Part shown: positions 1-7,925 of the stretch, in pieces
How the letters are laid out: every line of letters starts with the position of its first letter
How positions within the stretch are numbered: the first letter of the stretch is position 1
DNA from: Leptospira noumeaensis
GTDB lineage: Bacteria; Spirochaetota; Leptospiria; Leptospirales; Leptospiraceae
Assembly: GCF_004770765.1 (NCBI RefSeq)
Contig: NZ_RQFK01000026.1
Coordinates: 310,001-374,000 of the forward strand
Direction: 5' to 3'
Length of the DNA: 64,000 nt
Notes under the pieces: generated by a model
The model's database searches: none
Seen by the model: only the letters and a program-made list of their open reading frames with translations
Told to the model about the DNA's origin: nothing
Position numbers and translations under genes: made by a program

Positions 1-843
1 AGCTTGTTTGGTCCACTCAACAAATGCTTCTGGTTTATTGATATCAGAAGTGAGTCCACCCCAGTGTTTGAACTTGTTACGGTTGATCACACCAGCAGCA
101 CCTAAGTTTTTACAAAAATCAATTTTGTCGTCAGAAGAAACAACAGCGATTGGAATTCCACCAGCTGCTTTTACAATTTGGATCGCCATAGCACCAAGTC
201 CACCGGCTCCACCCCAAATCAAAGCAACATCACCAGGTTTTACATCGTTTGGTTTCCAGTGGTGTAACATTCTATAAGCAGTTGCAGCAACTAACATATA
301 TGCAGCGGATGCTTCCCATGTTAGGTGTTGTGGTCGAGGAAGACACTGATGGTCTTGTACTTTGCAGAACTGTGCAAAGGAACCCCAATTGGATTCATAT
401 CCCCAAATGATTTGAGAAGGTGCATACATTGGATCTTTTCCAGCAAGAACCCATGGATCTTTTGGATCCCACATAGCACAATGGACAACAACTTCGTCAC
501 CCACTTTCACATTTTTAACTTCAGCTCCGACTTTGTAGACAATACCAGAAGCATCAGATCCACCGATGTGGAATTTTTCTGGTTCCCCTTTTTTGTTACG
601 AGCTGCGATCACATCAACGGGATATCCAAGGGCTGCCCAAACGTTATTATAGTTAACTCCAGCAGCCATAGTGGCTACGAGAACTTCGTTCGGACCGATC
701 TCCGGAACATCAATGACTTCTGATTGGAAAGAAGTTTTCGGTTCGCCGTAACGTTCCGGGCGAATGACCTGCGCGTGCATTTTTTTGGGCACAACTCCAA
801 TAGGAGGGAGTTCCCCTACTGGTACGATTTCTACGTTGCTCAT
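1..843 (-). CDS. ccrA: Crotonyl-CoA carboxylase/reductase (3' end cut by window edge)
   Basis: I translated the minus strand from the ATG at 843 and it stays open to the window edge, giving about 281 residues. The protein is a zinc-less medium-chain dehydrogenase of the crotonyl-CoA carboxylase/reductase type. It has the long N-terminal extension, then the characteristic segments [26 protein letters not shown] and [17 protein letters not shown], and a Rossmann start [14 protein letters not shown]. Family members reductively carboxylate crotonyl-CoA to ethylmalonyl-CoA with NADPH and CO2, either for the ethylmalonyl-CoA pathway or to supply extender units. The ATG has an AAAAGG ribosome site about 8 bases upstream. 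The C-terminal third is missing, so CO2-binding residues there cannot be checked. A generic quinone oxidoreductase is less likely given the family-specific segments. Confidence 0.85.
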   Translation of the reverse strand, partial: MSNVEIVPVGELPPIGVVPKKMHAQVIRPERYGEPKTSFQSEVIDVPEIGPNEVLVATMAAGVNYNNVWAALGYPVDVIAARNKKGEPEKFHIGGSDASGIVYKVGAEVKNVKVGDEVVVHCAMWDPKDPWVLAGKDPMYAPSQIIWGYESNWGSFAQFCKVQDHQCLPRPQHLTWEASAAYMLVAATAYRMLHHWKPNDVKPGDVALIWGGAGGLGAMAIQIVKAAGGIPIAVVSSDDKIDFCKNLGAAGVINRNKFKHWGGLTSDINKPEAFVEWTKQA

Positions 844-908
844 AGATTACCTTTTACGATTAAAAATTTATAGAGTTTCTTAGAACGTTTTAAAAAAGGC
901 ATCAATTG

Positions 909-1820
909 TCAATCGCTTCCCCACTCCATAGAGAAGGCAAATGTCCATGCCGATTGATAGAGTCGATACTCACGATCCCTTTGTAATGGATAACGATAGG
1001 CTATACTCATATTGTATTTTTCAGAAAAATTCCAAGAAAATCCAGTGCTTGCTTCTGTAAAATAAGATGGATTTGCTTTGTCTTTTTCTTTGGAATAATC
1101 GACTCCATTGTATGGATTACGATACAAGAGTCCGGTAAAAAGAGAAATCTCTGGCATCAAATAATACGTCACATAAGCAGAAATGAGGGTAGTTTTTTTG
1201 AATTCATATTCTGGTTCCGGAGGAGAAGCAGAAGGTTTACGAACATAGTAAGGAACGCCGTCATTGTCTTGTAAGTTGTTTGGTTGGGGACGAGAAAGTG
1301 GATTTAATCCACCAATCTTAGTCACAAAAGACCACTTCTCATACAAATAACCAAGTTTAATAAACCCAGAACCTGTATAATAATTTCCACCAGTGAAACG
1401 GTCTGTATCAGGTCCACTGGGAAATCCAACGGAACCTTCGATCACAAAAAAGTAAGGTTTATCTAAATCAAAAAAAGGTTGGAATTTAAAACCAAGATAA
1501 GTTTTCCCAATCCTTGCCGCATCTTCCCTTCCTCTTTGTTGGTAGTAGTTCCAAGGAACAGAAGCATTCAGTGCAAACCTTCCATCAAAAAAATTCATCT
1601 CTGCGAATGCAGTCGTAGTGAAGAGATGACTATTTTCACGAGTGGACTGGTAATAATCTTGGGTCATTACCAAATAGTTAGTTGGTTTTTCCCTCTTTCC
1701 CGTAAACGGATCCACAAACCTTGCAGTTGCATTCGGACTATCCGACGAACCAGTGTGATGCGAATTTATTGATTGAAACGAAATTAAAAATAGAATTAAA
1801 ACTAAAAAACTTTGTTTCAT
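909..1820 (-). CDS. Outer-membrane beta-barrel-like protein, last gene of the MbnP/MbnH operon
   Basis: About 303 residues. I start it at the ATG at 1820, because this gives a clean signal peptide (MKQSFLVLILFLISFQS) and overlaps the upstream stop as ATGA; an in-frame ATG lies 7 codons earlier. The mature protein has many alternating aromatic/polar strands, Tyr- and Gly-rich turns and no hydrophobic helix, as expected for an outer-membrane barrel. It lacks the usual C-terminal aromatic residue (it ends WGSD). I recognise no family. Its place as the terminal gene of a tightly overlapping operon with a copper-protein pair suggests a role in moving metal, or a metal-loaded ligand, across the outer membrane; that role is inferred from context only. 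Confidence 0.7.
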   Translation of the reverse strand: MKQSFLVLILFLISFQSINSHHTGSSDSPNATARFVDPFTGKREKPTNYLVMTQDYYQSTRENSHLFTTTAFAEMNFFDGRFALNASVPWNYYQQRGREDAARIGKTYLGFKFQPFFDLDKPYFFVIEGSVGFPSGPDTDRFTGGNYYTGSGFIKLGYLYEKWSFVTKIGGLNPLSRPQPNNLQDNDGVPYYVRKPSASPPEPEYEFKKTTLISAYVTYYLMPEISLFTGLLYRNPYNGVDYSKEKDKANPSYFTEASTGFSWNFSEKYNMSIAYRYPLQRDREYRLYQSAWTFAFSMEWGSD

Positions 1821-2710
1821 CGTTCCACTCCAGGAAAACATCCAGGAAAACTAAAAACGATATCTTCTGCTTGGAGATTCTGAAGAAGGATATTGTATAA
1901 ATTAACATTCGAAACTTTGGAAATGACCACGGGCCCGGCCACAAGTGACAATTGTTGTAAAAACCGGAGTGGTGATCCAGACACTGTCCGATCTTGGAAA
2001 AGTGAAGATAACGAAATTAAAATTTCTATATTTCCAGACCGACCCAGTTTAATCGGGATCTTACATTTAGGAGTGATGGATTTATTTCCTTGCGGAAGTA
2101 GAATCGTCACATCTTTTCCTCCCACATCCATCCGAATGTAAATTTCTTCCCAACTAACATTCGCAACCGCCACCACTCCCAGTGGCATACTCGACATCCT
2201 TGTATTTGGATAAAGAAAACTAGCACCCGTTTCCATCGTACTATTGTACTGAGTGATGTTGGTCACAGTCGATGCGGATAAAAATGCATACGACTTACCA
2301 TACAAATCATCCGCTGGCAAATCCAAAGGCACCGTATAAGGAGTATGTGTTTTCGCCGTTGCGTTAGAACTTTTTTCCGAACTAGAGGTAGATACACCTA
2401 ACGTTTGACTTGGTGGGTTGATCCGATAAGTTCCCATTTCCCAATTGATATAAGAACTACTTTGGATTGTGATATTATAACTCACCGCATTACTTGTCAA
2501 ACTAAACTGGTTTAGGTTATCATCTGCTTGGTCATCATAACCGCGAAGATTCGTTCCCACTGCTACCATTTGGTTATTATTAAAAAAAATTAAGTTCTGC
2601 AAAATCGTCAGTTTATCCTTATTGCTATCACCCACCGAACCAAAAGTACAGTGGGAGAGTAATAAACAATTCATTGCAATGAAACTTAGTCTATAAATTC
2701 GTTCTCTCAT
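1817..2710 (-). CDS. Lipoprotein of unknown function in the MbnP/MbnH operon
   Basis: About 297 residues. The ATG at 2710 shares its A with the preceding TGA (TGATG), and the 3' end overlaps the next gene by ATGA, so the three genes are very likely translationally coupled. A TTG one codon earlier is an alternative start. The N-terminus has a hydrophobic segment ending in the lipobox-like LLSHC around residue 21. The rest is Ser/Thr/Asn-rich and looks like an all-beta secreted protein, without Cys or His clusters. I recognise no domain. Its consistent position between MbnH and a barrel protein suggests it belongs to the same copper-related module, perhaps as a periplasmic or surface partner. 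Confidence 0.7.
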   Translation of the reverse strand: MRERIYRLSFIAMNCLLLSHCTFGSVGDSNKDKLTILQNLIFFNNNQMVAVGTNLRGYDDQADDNLNQFSLTSNAVSYNITIQSSSYINWEMGTYRINPPSQTLGVSTSSSEKSSNATAKTHTPYTVPLDLPADDLYGKSYAFLSASTVTNITQYNSTMETGASFLYPNTRMSSMPLGVVAVANVSWEEIYIRMDVGGKDVTILLPQGNKSITPKCKIPIKLGRSGNIEILISLSSLFQDRTVSGSPLRFLQQLSLVAGPVVISKVSNVNLYNILLQNLQAEDIVFSFPGCFPGVER

Positions 2711-3927
2711 CAAAAAGGACTCGCAAACTTAGGATTGGTTAAAAACTCATCATCCGTTAGAGCCAAAAGAAAATTTACCATATCATTTCTTTGTGAATCG
2801 GTAATGGTAAAAGCTCGAATGAGTGTAACGTCCTTGGCCGTATGCGCTTGACCACCCGAACGGTAATGATCCACCACCTGCGTTAAAGCATCTCTGGCGC
2901 AATCCACTTTTGTTTTCCCAGCAGCCGCTCCTGCAGCTTTATCCGGATTATTTGCATCAGCACACATAAAACTGCCATCATGCATGTATGGATAAGTGAC
3001 CCCAATATTTCGCAATGACGGTGCTCTAAATTTCCCTGTATCGGATGCGACACCTGTTAAGTCAAATAACCCTCGTTTGTTGCTAGGAAGGCCTGCGTAA
3101 TAAGCATCCGTATGAATTCCGTTGCTATGGTAAAAGAATTCTTCCGTTGCCCCACCATGAAACGAAGTGTCTGTAAAATTAAATCCACCGTGACAATGAA
3201 AACATTCCGCCACTTCGCCATTAAATATATTGAGTCCACGTATCTCGGAGGCAGTTAAAGCTGATTTGTTATTTCTAAATGTGTATTGGTCGTATCTTGA
3301 ATTTCCTGAAATCATTGATCTTTGGAAACTCGCGATGGCAAATCGTACGTTCTGTTCATTCACAGCAGTATCCGCATTTCCAAACGCATTTGTAAACAAA
3401 GATTGGTAAATCGATTTGGCTTTTAGTTTATCTAAAAAAACATTGGAAGAAAGTCCAAGTTCAATCGGAGACTCACCAAACATAGGTGCACGTGCTTGGA
3501 TTTCTAAACTCGTCATTTTTGGATTACTCCAAGTGAGTCTTGGCATATAAGCAACATTGGATAAATGTTGTGAATTTCTAGGATGAGAGACATTTGTAAT
3601 TCCAGCAGGAAAATCCTTTCCATCTGCAAAGGCGAGGGATTGAATATGGCAACTCCCACAAGACATGGTCTCATTACCTGAAAGTATTTTTTCATTAAAC
3701 AAATGCCTTCCCAGTTCTACCTTTGCTTTGGACATAGGATTTTCCGAAGGAACAATTGGTACCGGAAAACCGGGTGGCAAATCCCAAACCCAATCAGAGG
3801 CATTCGCCAATATTCCAAGAGCTGCCAGTAACATGTCTTGGTTGTTTTCTTTTTTCTGGAACGGAAGAATGTTACAACCAAGGAAAAAAACAAAAAGAAC
3901 AAAAAAAGGAAAATGAAAATACTTCAT
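2710..3927 (-). CDS. mbnH: Di-haem cytochrome c peroxidase-like protein, MbnH family
   Basis: 405 residues with a lipobox (FFLGC, Cys18). Two c-type haem motifs are visible, CGSCH at residues 90-94 and CFHCH at 242-246, the spacing of the MauG/bacterial peroxidase superfamily. The segment around NIGVTYPYMHDGSF matches the conserved region near the distal haem. Family knowledge: MbnH enzymes oxidise a tryptophan of their partner MbnP to kynurenine, which creates its copper site. Immediately upstream lies an MbnP-family gene, which makes this assignment much stronger than for a generic peroxidase. The gene is separated from mbnP by 53 bases containing a strong hairpin and overlaps the downstream lipoprotein gene by one base. 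The lipid anchor suggests it works at a membrane face in the periplasm. Confidence 0.88.
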   Translation of the reverse strand: MKYFHFPFFVLFVFFLGCNILPFQKKENNQDMLLAALGILANASDWVWDLPPGFPVPIVPSENPMSKAKVELGRHLFNEKILSGNETMSCGSCHIQSLAFADGKDFPAGITNVSHPRNSQHLSNVAYMPRLTWSNPKMTSLEIQARAPMFGESPIELGLSSNVFLDKLKAKSIYQSLFTNAFGNADTAVNEQNVRFAIASFQRSMISGNSRYDQYTFRNNKSALTASEIRGLNIFNGEVAECFHCHGGFNFTDTSFHGGATEEFFYHSNGIHTDAYYAGLPSNKRGLFDLTGVASDTGKFRAPSLRNIGVTYPYMHDGSFMCADANNPDKAAGAAAGKTKVDCARDALTQVVDHYRSGGQAHTAKDVTLIRAFTITDSQRNDMVNFLLALTDDEFLTNPKFASPF

Positions 3928-3945
3928 AAATGTATCCTATAAAAC

Positions 3946-3973
3946 CTAGGTTGGTAAATACATACCAACCTAG
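3946..3973 (-). terminator. Strong hairpin between mbnP and mbnH, likely attenuator
   Basis: A perfect 11-base inverted repeat (CTAGGTTGGTA / TACCAACCTAG) with a six-base loop lies between the two genes. Read on the minus strand it is followed by GGTTTTAT, a weak U-tract. Inside an operon this would act as a partial terminator or a 3'-end stabiliser, so mbnP could be expressed above mbnH and the downstream genes. The repeat is directly visible; the function is inferred. Confidence 0.65.
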
Positions 3974-3980
3974 AAAAAAC

Positions 3981-4817
3981 TTATTTGAGACTAAACACTC
4001 GTTGTGTGATCGAACTATCAACCGCACCAGAACTAATATTCAATCCAAATGCTTGAACCAAAGTATCACAAGGTGCTCCAGTACCAGGCATACACATACC
4101 CATCGCTCCGAATGTATGTCCGTTCAGTAACTTATCTACATCAAAGGAAACCTTTTGGCTACTTGGATTAAATTGACCAGTCAACTGTATTGATGCTCTA
4201 AACTTTTTTGAGCAGTTACCATAGTTAGGTGCTCCGCTACAGGTAGTCGATCCTACATGTAAACTAGTCCAATCACTACCATTATATGTGAATTCAATCT
4301 TTGAATGTTTATATCCACCTGTCCAAGACCAATACATTGCTCCGTTGTTTAATGGTGCTGCCTGATTAGTTCGATCCAAATGATTTAATGCCTCAGGTAC
4401 ACCGACAGTAAACTGAACTCCAGTATAACTTCCTGCAGGTGCAGTTCCAGAGACTTTAGCATTTGTTTCAGTAGTCTGCGTTGTTTCCAGATCCACAAGG
4501 GCTAATCCATTGGATTGCCAAACATTGTCAGTGGACAAGGTCACATCTGCAGTTGTACCGTCCGCTTTTACCAGTTTCACTTCCGAAATATACAATCGAA
4601 AGTCACGAAACTGAACGGTTCGACTATCTGCGGTGATATTCGAACCAGTGACCAATGATTGCCCATTCGCCAATGCCTCAAAGTTTAGATTCACTGCTTG
4701 CGGCATCGCCAAAGCCAATAATGCCAAGGTTTGGTTGTCGTCTGATTTGGAATTCGGATCACAGGAAATAACCCCGAGTACCGAAAGAAAAATAAAAAAC
4801 TTTTTAAATATGTTCAT
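3981..4817 (-). CDS. mbnP: MbnP-family four-Cys copper-binding lipoprotein
   Basis: 278 residues with a lipobox (VISC, Cys19). The sequence follows the MbnP / 'metallo-mystery pair four-Cys' pattern: FRDFRLYISEVKLV near residues 70-83, WQSNGLALVDLE near 100-111, the GVPEALNHLD stretch near 139-148, the MYWSWTGGYK signature at 161-170 and four cysteines at 193, 202, 242 and 250. Known members bind copper after a tryptophan is converted to kynurenine by MbnH; candidate tryptophans here are W100, W163, W165 and W183. It is the first gene of the MbnP-MbnH-lipoprotein-barrel cluster. No methanobactin precursor or TonB receptor is visible beside it, so the role is probably copper capture independent of methanobactin. 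Confidence 0.88.
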   Translation of the reverse strand: MNIFKKFFIFLSVLGVISCDPNSKSDDNQTLALLALAMPQAVNLNFEALANGQSLVTGSNITADSRTVQFRDFRLYISEVKLVKADGTTADVTLSTDNVWQSNGLALVDLETTQTTETNAKVSGTAPAGSYTGVQFTVGVPEALNHLDRTNQAAPLNNGAMYWSWTGGYKHSKIEFTYNGSDWTSLHVGSTTCSGAPNYGNCSKKFRASIQLTGQFNPSSQKVSFDVDKLLNGHTFGAMGMCMPGTGAPCDTLVQAFGLNISSGAVDSSITQRVFSLK

Positions 4818-4892
4818 AAATACCTAATATTCTAAAATACGATTGTTATTTTGATATCGATCGATGGAAAAAGCAGGAATGAAAAATCATTC

Positions 4893-4929
4893 AAACATTT
4901 GCCTACCAATCTACTAAATGTAAATGTTT
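4893..4929. promoter_or_regulatory. Inverted repeat upstream of mbnP
   Basis: AAACATTT and AAATGTTT form an 8-base inverted repeat separated by 21 bases, in the 118-base gap between the Cys/His-rich gene and mbnP. It could be a regulator site for mbnP or a weak hairpin at the 3' end of the upstream gene. The repeat is AT-rich and could be chance. Confidence 0.25.
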
Positions 4930-4935
4930 AGAATC

Positions 4936-5403
4936 TTAGATACGGGGTGGTCGGAGTAAAGAAGGGATTTTTCCATCCTCAAGAGTGGAAGGAGACTCAG
5001 TCATTCTGTAAATGATATCAGTTAAGGAAACCAATGGAAAAGTTAAACTTGGTCTATCCATTGTTTGGTGGTGTGTACGGAGATTGAGAGCATCTTTTTT
5101 TTGTTTTTTACAGGAACAAAGATGGGTCTCTCCTGATTTTGCATCATGGCAACTGGGTTTTAGAGTTTCTTCCGGACTGGTTCCGTGGTCATGCGAGGAA
5201 ACTAAGGAGAGGGAGTTTGCCTTATCTTCAGAAAAAAGTTTGTCTTCTACATTCCCATGTTTTTCTTTTTTGGATCCATGGTTGCATTGACAGATTTTTG
5301 ACGCGGACTCTACACAATACCCGAGTAACCCACTCCCTAAAAATAAGAATTGGGTGCAAAGGAACAAGGCCAGACTACCGGCAATCCACCGTTTGCAGAG
5401 CAT
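4936..5403 (-). CDS. Cys/His-rich exported protein upstream of mbnP
   Basis: 155 residues. An N-terminal hydrophobic segment (about residues 7-30) is followed by a polar region rich in Cys and His: YCVES, ICQCNHG, HDHG, SCHDAK, HLCSCKKQKK and THH. The C-terminal 45 residues are not metal-like. The composition suggests metal binding or a metal-sensing inner-membrane/periplasmic protein, and it sits directly upstream of the mbnP operon in the same direction. I recognise no domain. The start at the ATG at 5403 gives the hydrophobic leader; no better start is visible. Function is unknown; a copper link is inferred from composition and neighbours. Confidence 0.6.
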   Translation of the reverse strand: MLCKRWIAGSLALFLCTQFLFLGSGLLGYCVESASKICQCNHGSKKEKHGNVEDKLFSEDKANSLSLVSSHDHGTSPEETLKPSCHDAKSGETHLCSCKKQKKDALNLRTHHQTMDRPSLTFPLVSLTDIIYRMTESPSTLEDGKIPSLLRPPRI

Positions 5404-5525
5404 CTACCCCATGATTGGCCACCCAACCCAAAAATCGAGCCATTTTTGGACAAATTTAGTGTCCCCTCTCCTGCCCTTTGAAAACATGGTCTTGGAACCA
5501 ATGCAAACGAGCTAGAGGCCATCAG

Positions 5526-5852
5526 ATGAAACGCACGGAACTTGAACGCAGGGAACGAGAACTGCGAAAAGCAGAAAAGAAAAAGATCCTACCCGGAGAG
5601 AAAGAAGCCATGAGCGTGGGCGATTATATCGACTCCCTTTTTGGAATGTTTCGTTATGATTCGGATGAGATTTTTAATGCAGCCGATGATGAAAACATTC
5701 TAGAACTTCTGGAAAACATGAAAATGGAACACCCAGAAAAACAATGGGACGTGATCATCCGCAAGGCTGTGAACAAAACCAAAGTAGAACAAAAAGAAAA
5801 GGCTTACGACTCCCTTCGTATCCTTGCAGGAATTCCTGCAGTCACCGCTTAA
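5526..5852 (+). CDS. Conserved hypothetical charged helical protein
   Basis: 108 residues from the ATG at 5526 (an upstream in-frame ATG at 5478 adds 16 unlikely residues). The N-terminus is a strongly charged helix (MKRTELERRERELRKAEKKK), which could be a coiled coil or nucleic-acid-contacting helix. The remainder is acidic and helical, with no signal peptide and no Cys. I recognise no family. It is transcribed toward the downstream phosphatase gene with 68 bases between them. Confidence 0.6.
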   Translation: MKRTELERRERELRKAEKKKILPGEKEAMSVGDYIDSLFGMFRYDSDEIFNAADDENILELLENMKMEHPEKQWDVIIRKAVNKTKVEQKEKAYDSLRILAGIPAVTA

Positions 5853-5920
5853 TTCCTTTTTTTTCTAATACAAACAGATTTACAAAGGAAGGTCTTCGTC
5901 TTATACTGTGACCTTCCTGT

Positions 5921-7897
5921 ATGAAACAGACCCTCACCTTCATTCTGTTATGTCTCTTTCATACTAACTTATTTGCTGAACCAAAATCTTGCCCGAACAC
6001 AACTCCTGTTGCGCTTTCCTCTCTACAAGGCAAAACTTTTGACCTATCCCATCACCTAACTTATTTTTCTAAAAACCCTTCCCTCCAAACGTTATCTGAG
6101 GTTTTAATCCACTTCCAAACATATCCTACAGAAAAATCTGAAGGTATCGTCCCTAACTTTGGAAACACTGACAAACAGTATTGGTTTTGTTTTATCATTC
6201 ATAACGATGAAAATTATTACAAACGAATCATCACTTTTATAAAATACCCATTATTGGATGAGGTTAAATTTTTCGCCTTACGAGAATCAGGTGAAATTTC
6301 AGGAAACACACAAGGCAGACTCTATCCTTTTAGGAACAGAGAAAGAGATTATCGAGGATTCAGTTATGGAACTGACCTTTTGCCAAGTGAAACAGTCACT
6401 TACTTCGTAGGTGTCAAAACAGATAGTTCCATTTCTGTGCCACTCATGATCGCAGAAGAAAAAGATTTTGATAGTTTTGTTTCTTTGGATACCTTACTAC
6501 AAGGTTTTTATTTCGGAATTGTGGGAGTGATGACATTATACAATCTTTTTGTATATTTCATGGTTCGAGACAAAGCTTATATTTTTTATGTTTTGTATTT
6601 ATTTTTATCAGCAATTTTATTTCAATTTTCTATGCAAGGATTGTTACCTGCACTTTTTTTTCCGTCTTCGCCTGATTTAGTTTATAAAATTCACAATCCA
6701 CTTTACTTTTTATTTTTAATCTCCTGTTTTCCGCTAAGTATCACCTTCATGAACTTAAAGGAAAACTCTCCTTTCATTTACAAATGGTTTTTAGCATTGA
6801 GTATCATTCCGATTGTTAGTTTTTGCCTTTTGCCATTTTTTCCTTATCGTTTGATGAACAGGGCAGGAGATATATTTTCATTTTTACTCGCTTTTTTTGC
6901 ATTGGTAGTCTCTTTTTACATTGCTTACATTAAAAAATTCCCACCAGCTAGATTTTATTTCTTTGGGTTTTTCTTTGTGATTGTTGGTGGACTTGCTACG
7001 GTTCTCAGGTACATGGGTTTTTTTCCTGTTAATGTTTTTACTGAAAATGCATTTCAAATCGGAACTGCTATCGAAGTATTACTAATGGCATTTGGTTTGG
7101 GTGATCGGATATCCGTGGTTCGCAAAGAAAAAGACAAAATTCAACTCAAAGCCGAAATCGACAAACAAAAGTTAATCGCCTATGGAAAAGAACTAAAATT
7201 AGCCCAAAAACTACAAGAGTCAACCTTACCGCAAGTCCTACCCAAATTCCCTGGCCTTATCATCAAAACTGGTTATTTCCCTGCTTCTTTGGTGGGTGGG
7301 GATTTTTACGATCTCACGGTATTTGGCAAACACCAAATCTGCTGTTTGATTGCCGATGTCACTGGACATGGAGTACCTGCGGCCATAGAAGCTGCCATGT
7401 TAAAAATTGCTTATATGCAAACCTTGGCTTTTGCTAACAAACCAGGTAAAGTTCTGGAAAGTATCAATGTTTCTCTTGCGGGAAATTATAAAAATCAATT
7501 TCTAACAGCAAGTGCCATCTTTATCGATTTGGAACATAAACTTTTAAAAGTAGCAAATGCAGGACACCCCGCCTTATATAAGTTCAACGAAAATTCCACA
7601 ACCATTGAAGTCATCCGCCCAAAAGGCAAACTCATTGGATATTCGAAAGAAGTTCAATACTTAGAAGAAACCCATAAACTTTCCACAGGAGATAAAATTT
7701 TACTTTTTACCGATGGAATTTGGGATTTATGGGAAAATGGTGATTCGGGAGAAGGAGAACTCCTCAATTGGTTACTAAGAAGAAAGTCAGAATCCGTTGA
7801 ATCATTGTATGGTGGGATTGATGAACACATTCGTCTACGAAACCAAGGCGGTCCCGCAGACGATGATATAACTTTTATTCTATTTGAAATTAAATAA
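5921..7897 (+). CDS. 7TMR-DISM receptor with C-terminal SpoIIE/PP2C phosphatase
   Basis: 658 residues. A signal peptide (about 1-19) leads into a periplasmic 7TMR-DISM extracellular domain (about 40-170), then seven hydrophobic helices (about 190-390), a short linking helix, and a SpoIIE-type PP2C phosphatase domain from about residue 430. Metal-binding landmarks are visible: GGDFYDL, CLIADVTGHGVPAA, and the C-terminal LFTDGIWD and GGPADDDITFI segments. Such proteins couple a periplasmic signal to dephosphorylation of serine/threonine-phosphorylated anti-anti-sigma factors. No anti-sigma or STAS partner lies nearby, so its target is elsewhere. Confidence 0.88.
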   Translation: MKQTLTFILLCLFHTNLFAEPKSCPNTTPVALSSLQGKTFDLSHHLTYFSKNPSLQTLSEVLIHFQTYPTEKSEGIVPNFGNTDKQYWFCFIIHNDENYYKRIITFIKYPLLDEVKFFALRESGEISGNTQGRLYPFRNRERDYRGFSYGTDLLPSETVTYFVGVKTDSSISVPLMIAEEKDFDSFVSLDTLLQGFYFGIVGVMTLYNLFVYFMVRDKAYIFYVLYLFLSAILFQFSMQGLLPALFFPSSPDLVYKIHNPLYFLFLISCFPLSITFMNLKENSPFIYKWFLALSIIPIVSFCLLPFFPYRLMNRAGDIFSFLLAFFALVVSFYIAYIKKFPPARFYFFGFFFVIVGGLATVLRYMGFFPVNVFTENAFQIGTAIEVLLMAFGLGDRISVVRKEKDKIQLKAEIDKQKLIAYGKELKLAQKLQESTLPQVLPKFPGLIIKTGYFPASLVGGDFYDLTVFGKHQICCLIADVTGHGVPAAIEAAMLKIAYMQTLAFANKPGKVLESINVSLAGNYKNQFLTASAIFIDLEHKLLKVANAGHPALYKFNENSTTIEVIRPKGKLIGYSKEVQYLEETHKLSTGDKILLFTDGIWDLWENGDSGEGELLNWLLRRKSESVESLYGGIDEHIRLRNQGGPADDDITFILFEIK

Positions 7898-7904
7898 CAA
7901 ACAA

Positions 7905-7925
7905 ATGCGGACTAAACGTCCGCAT
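7905..7925. terminator. Hairpin between convergent genes
   Basis: ATGCGGAC and GTCCGCAT form an 8-base perfect stem with a five-base loop between the phosphatase and the Na/Pi transporter genes; the right arm overlaps the 3' end of the transporter. Neither side has a clear T-tract, so it may be a weak bidirectional terminator. Confidence 0.4.

Noticed and set aside
3928..4130. Small plus-strand ORFs within mbnP and elsewhere
   Set aside because: They lie antisense to strongly supported genes and have no ribosome sites or family features.
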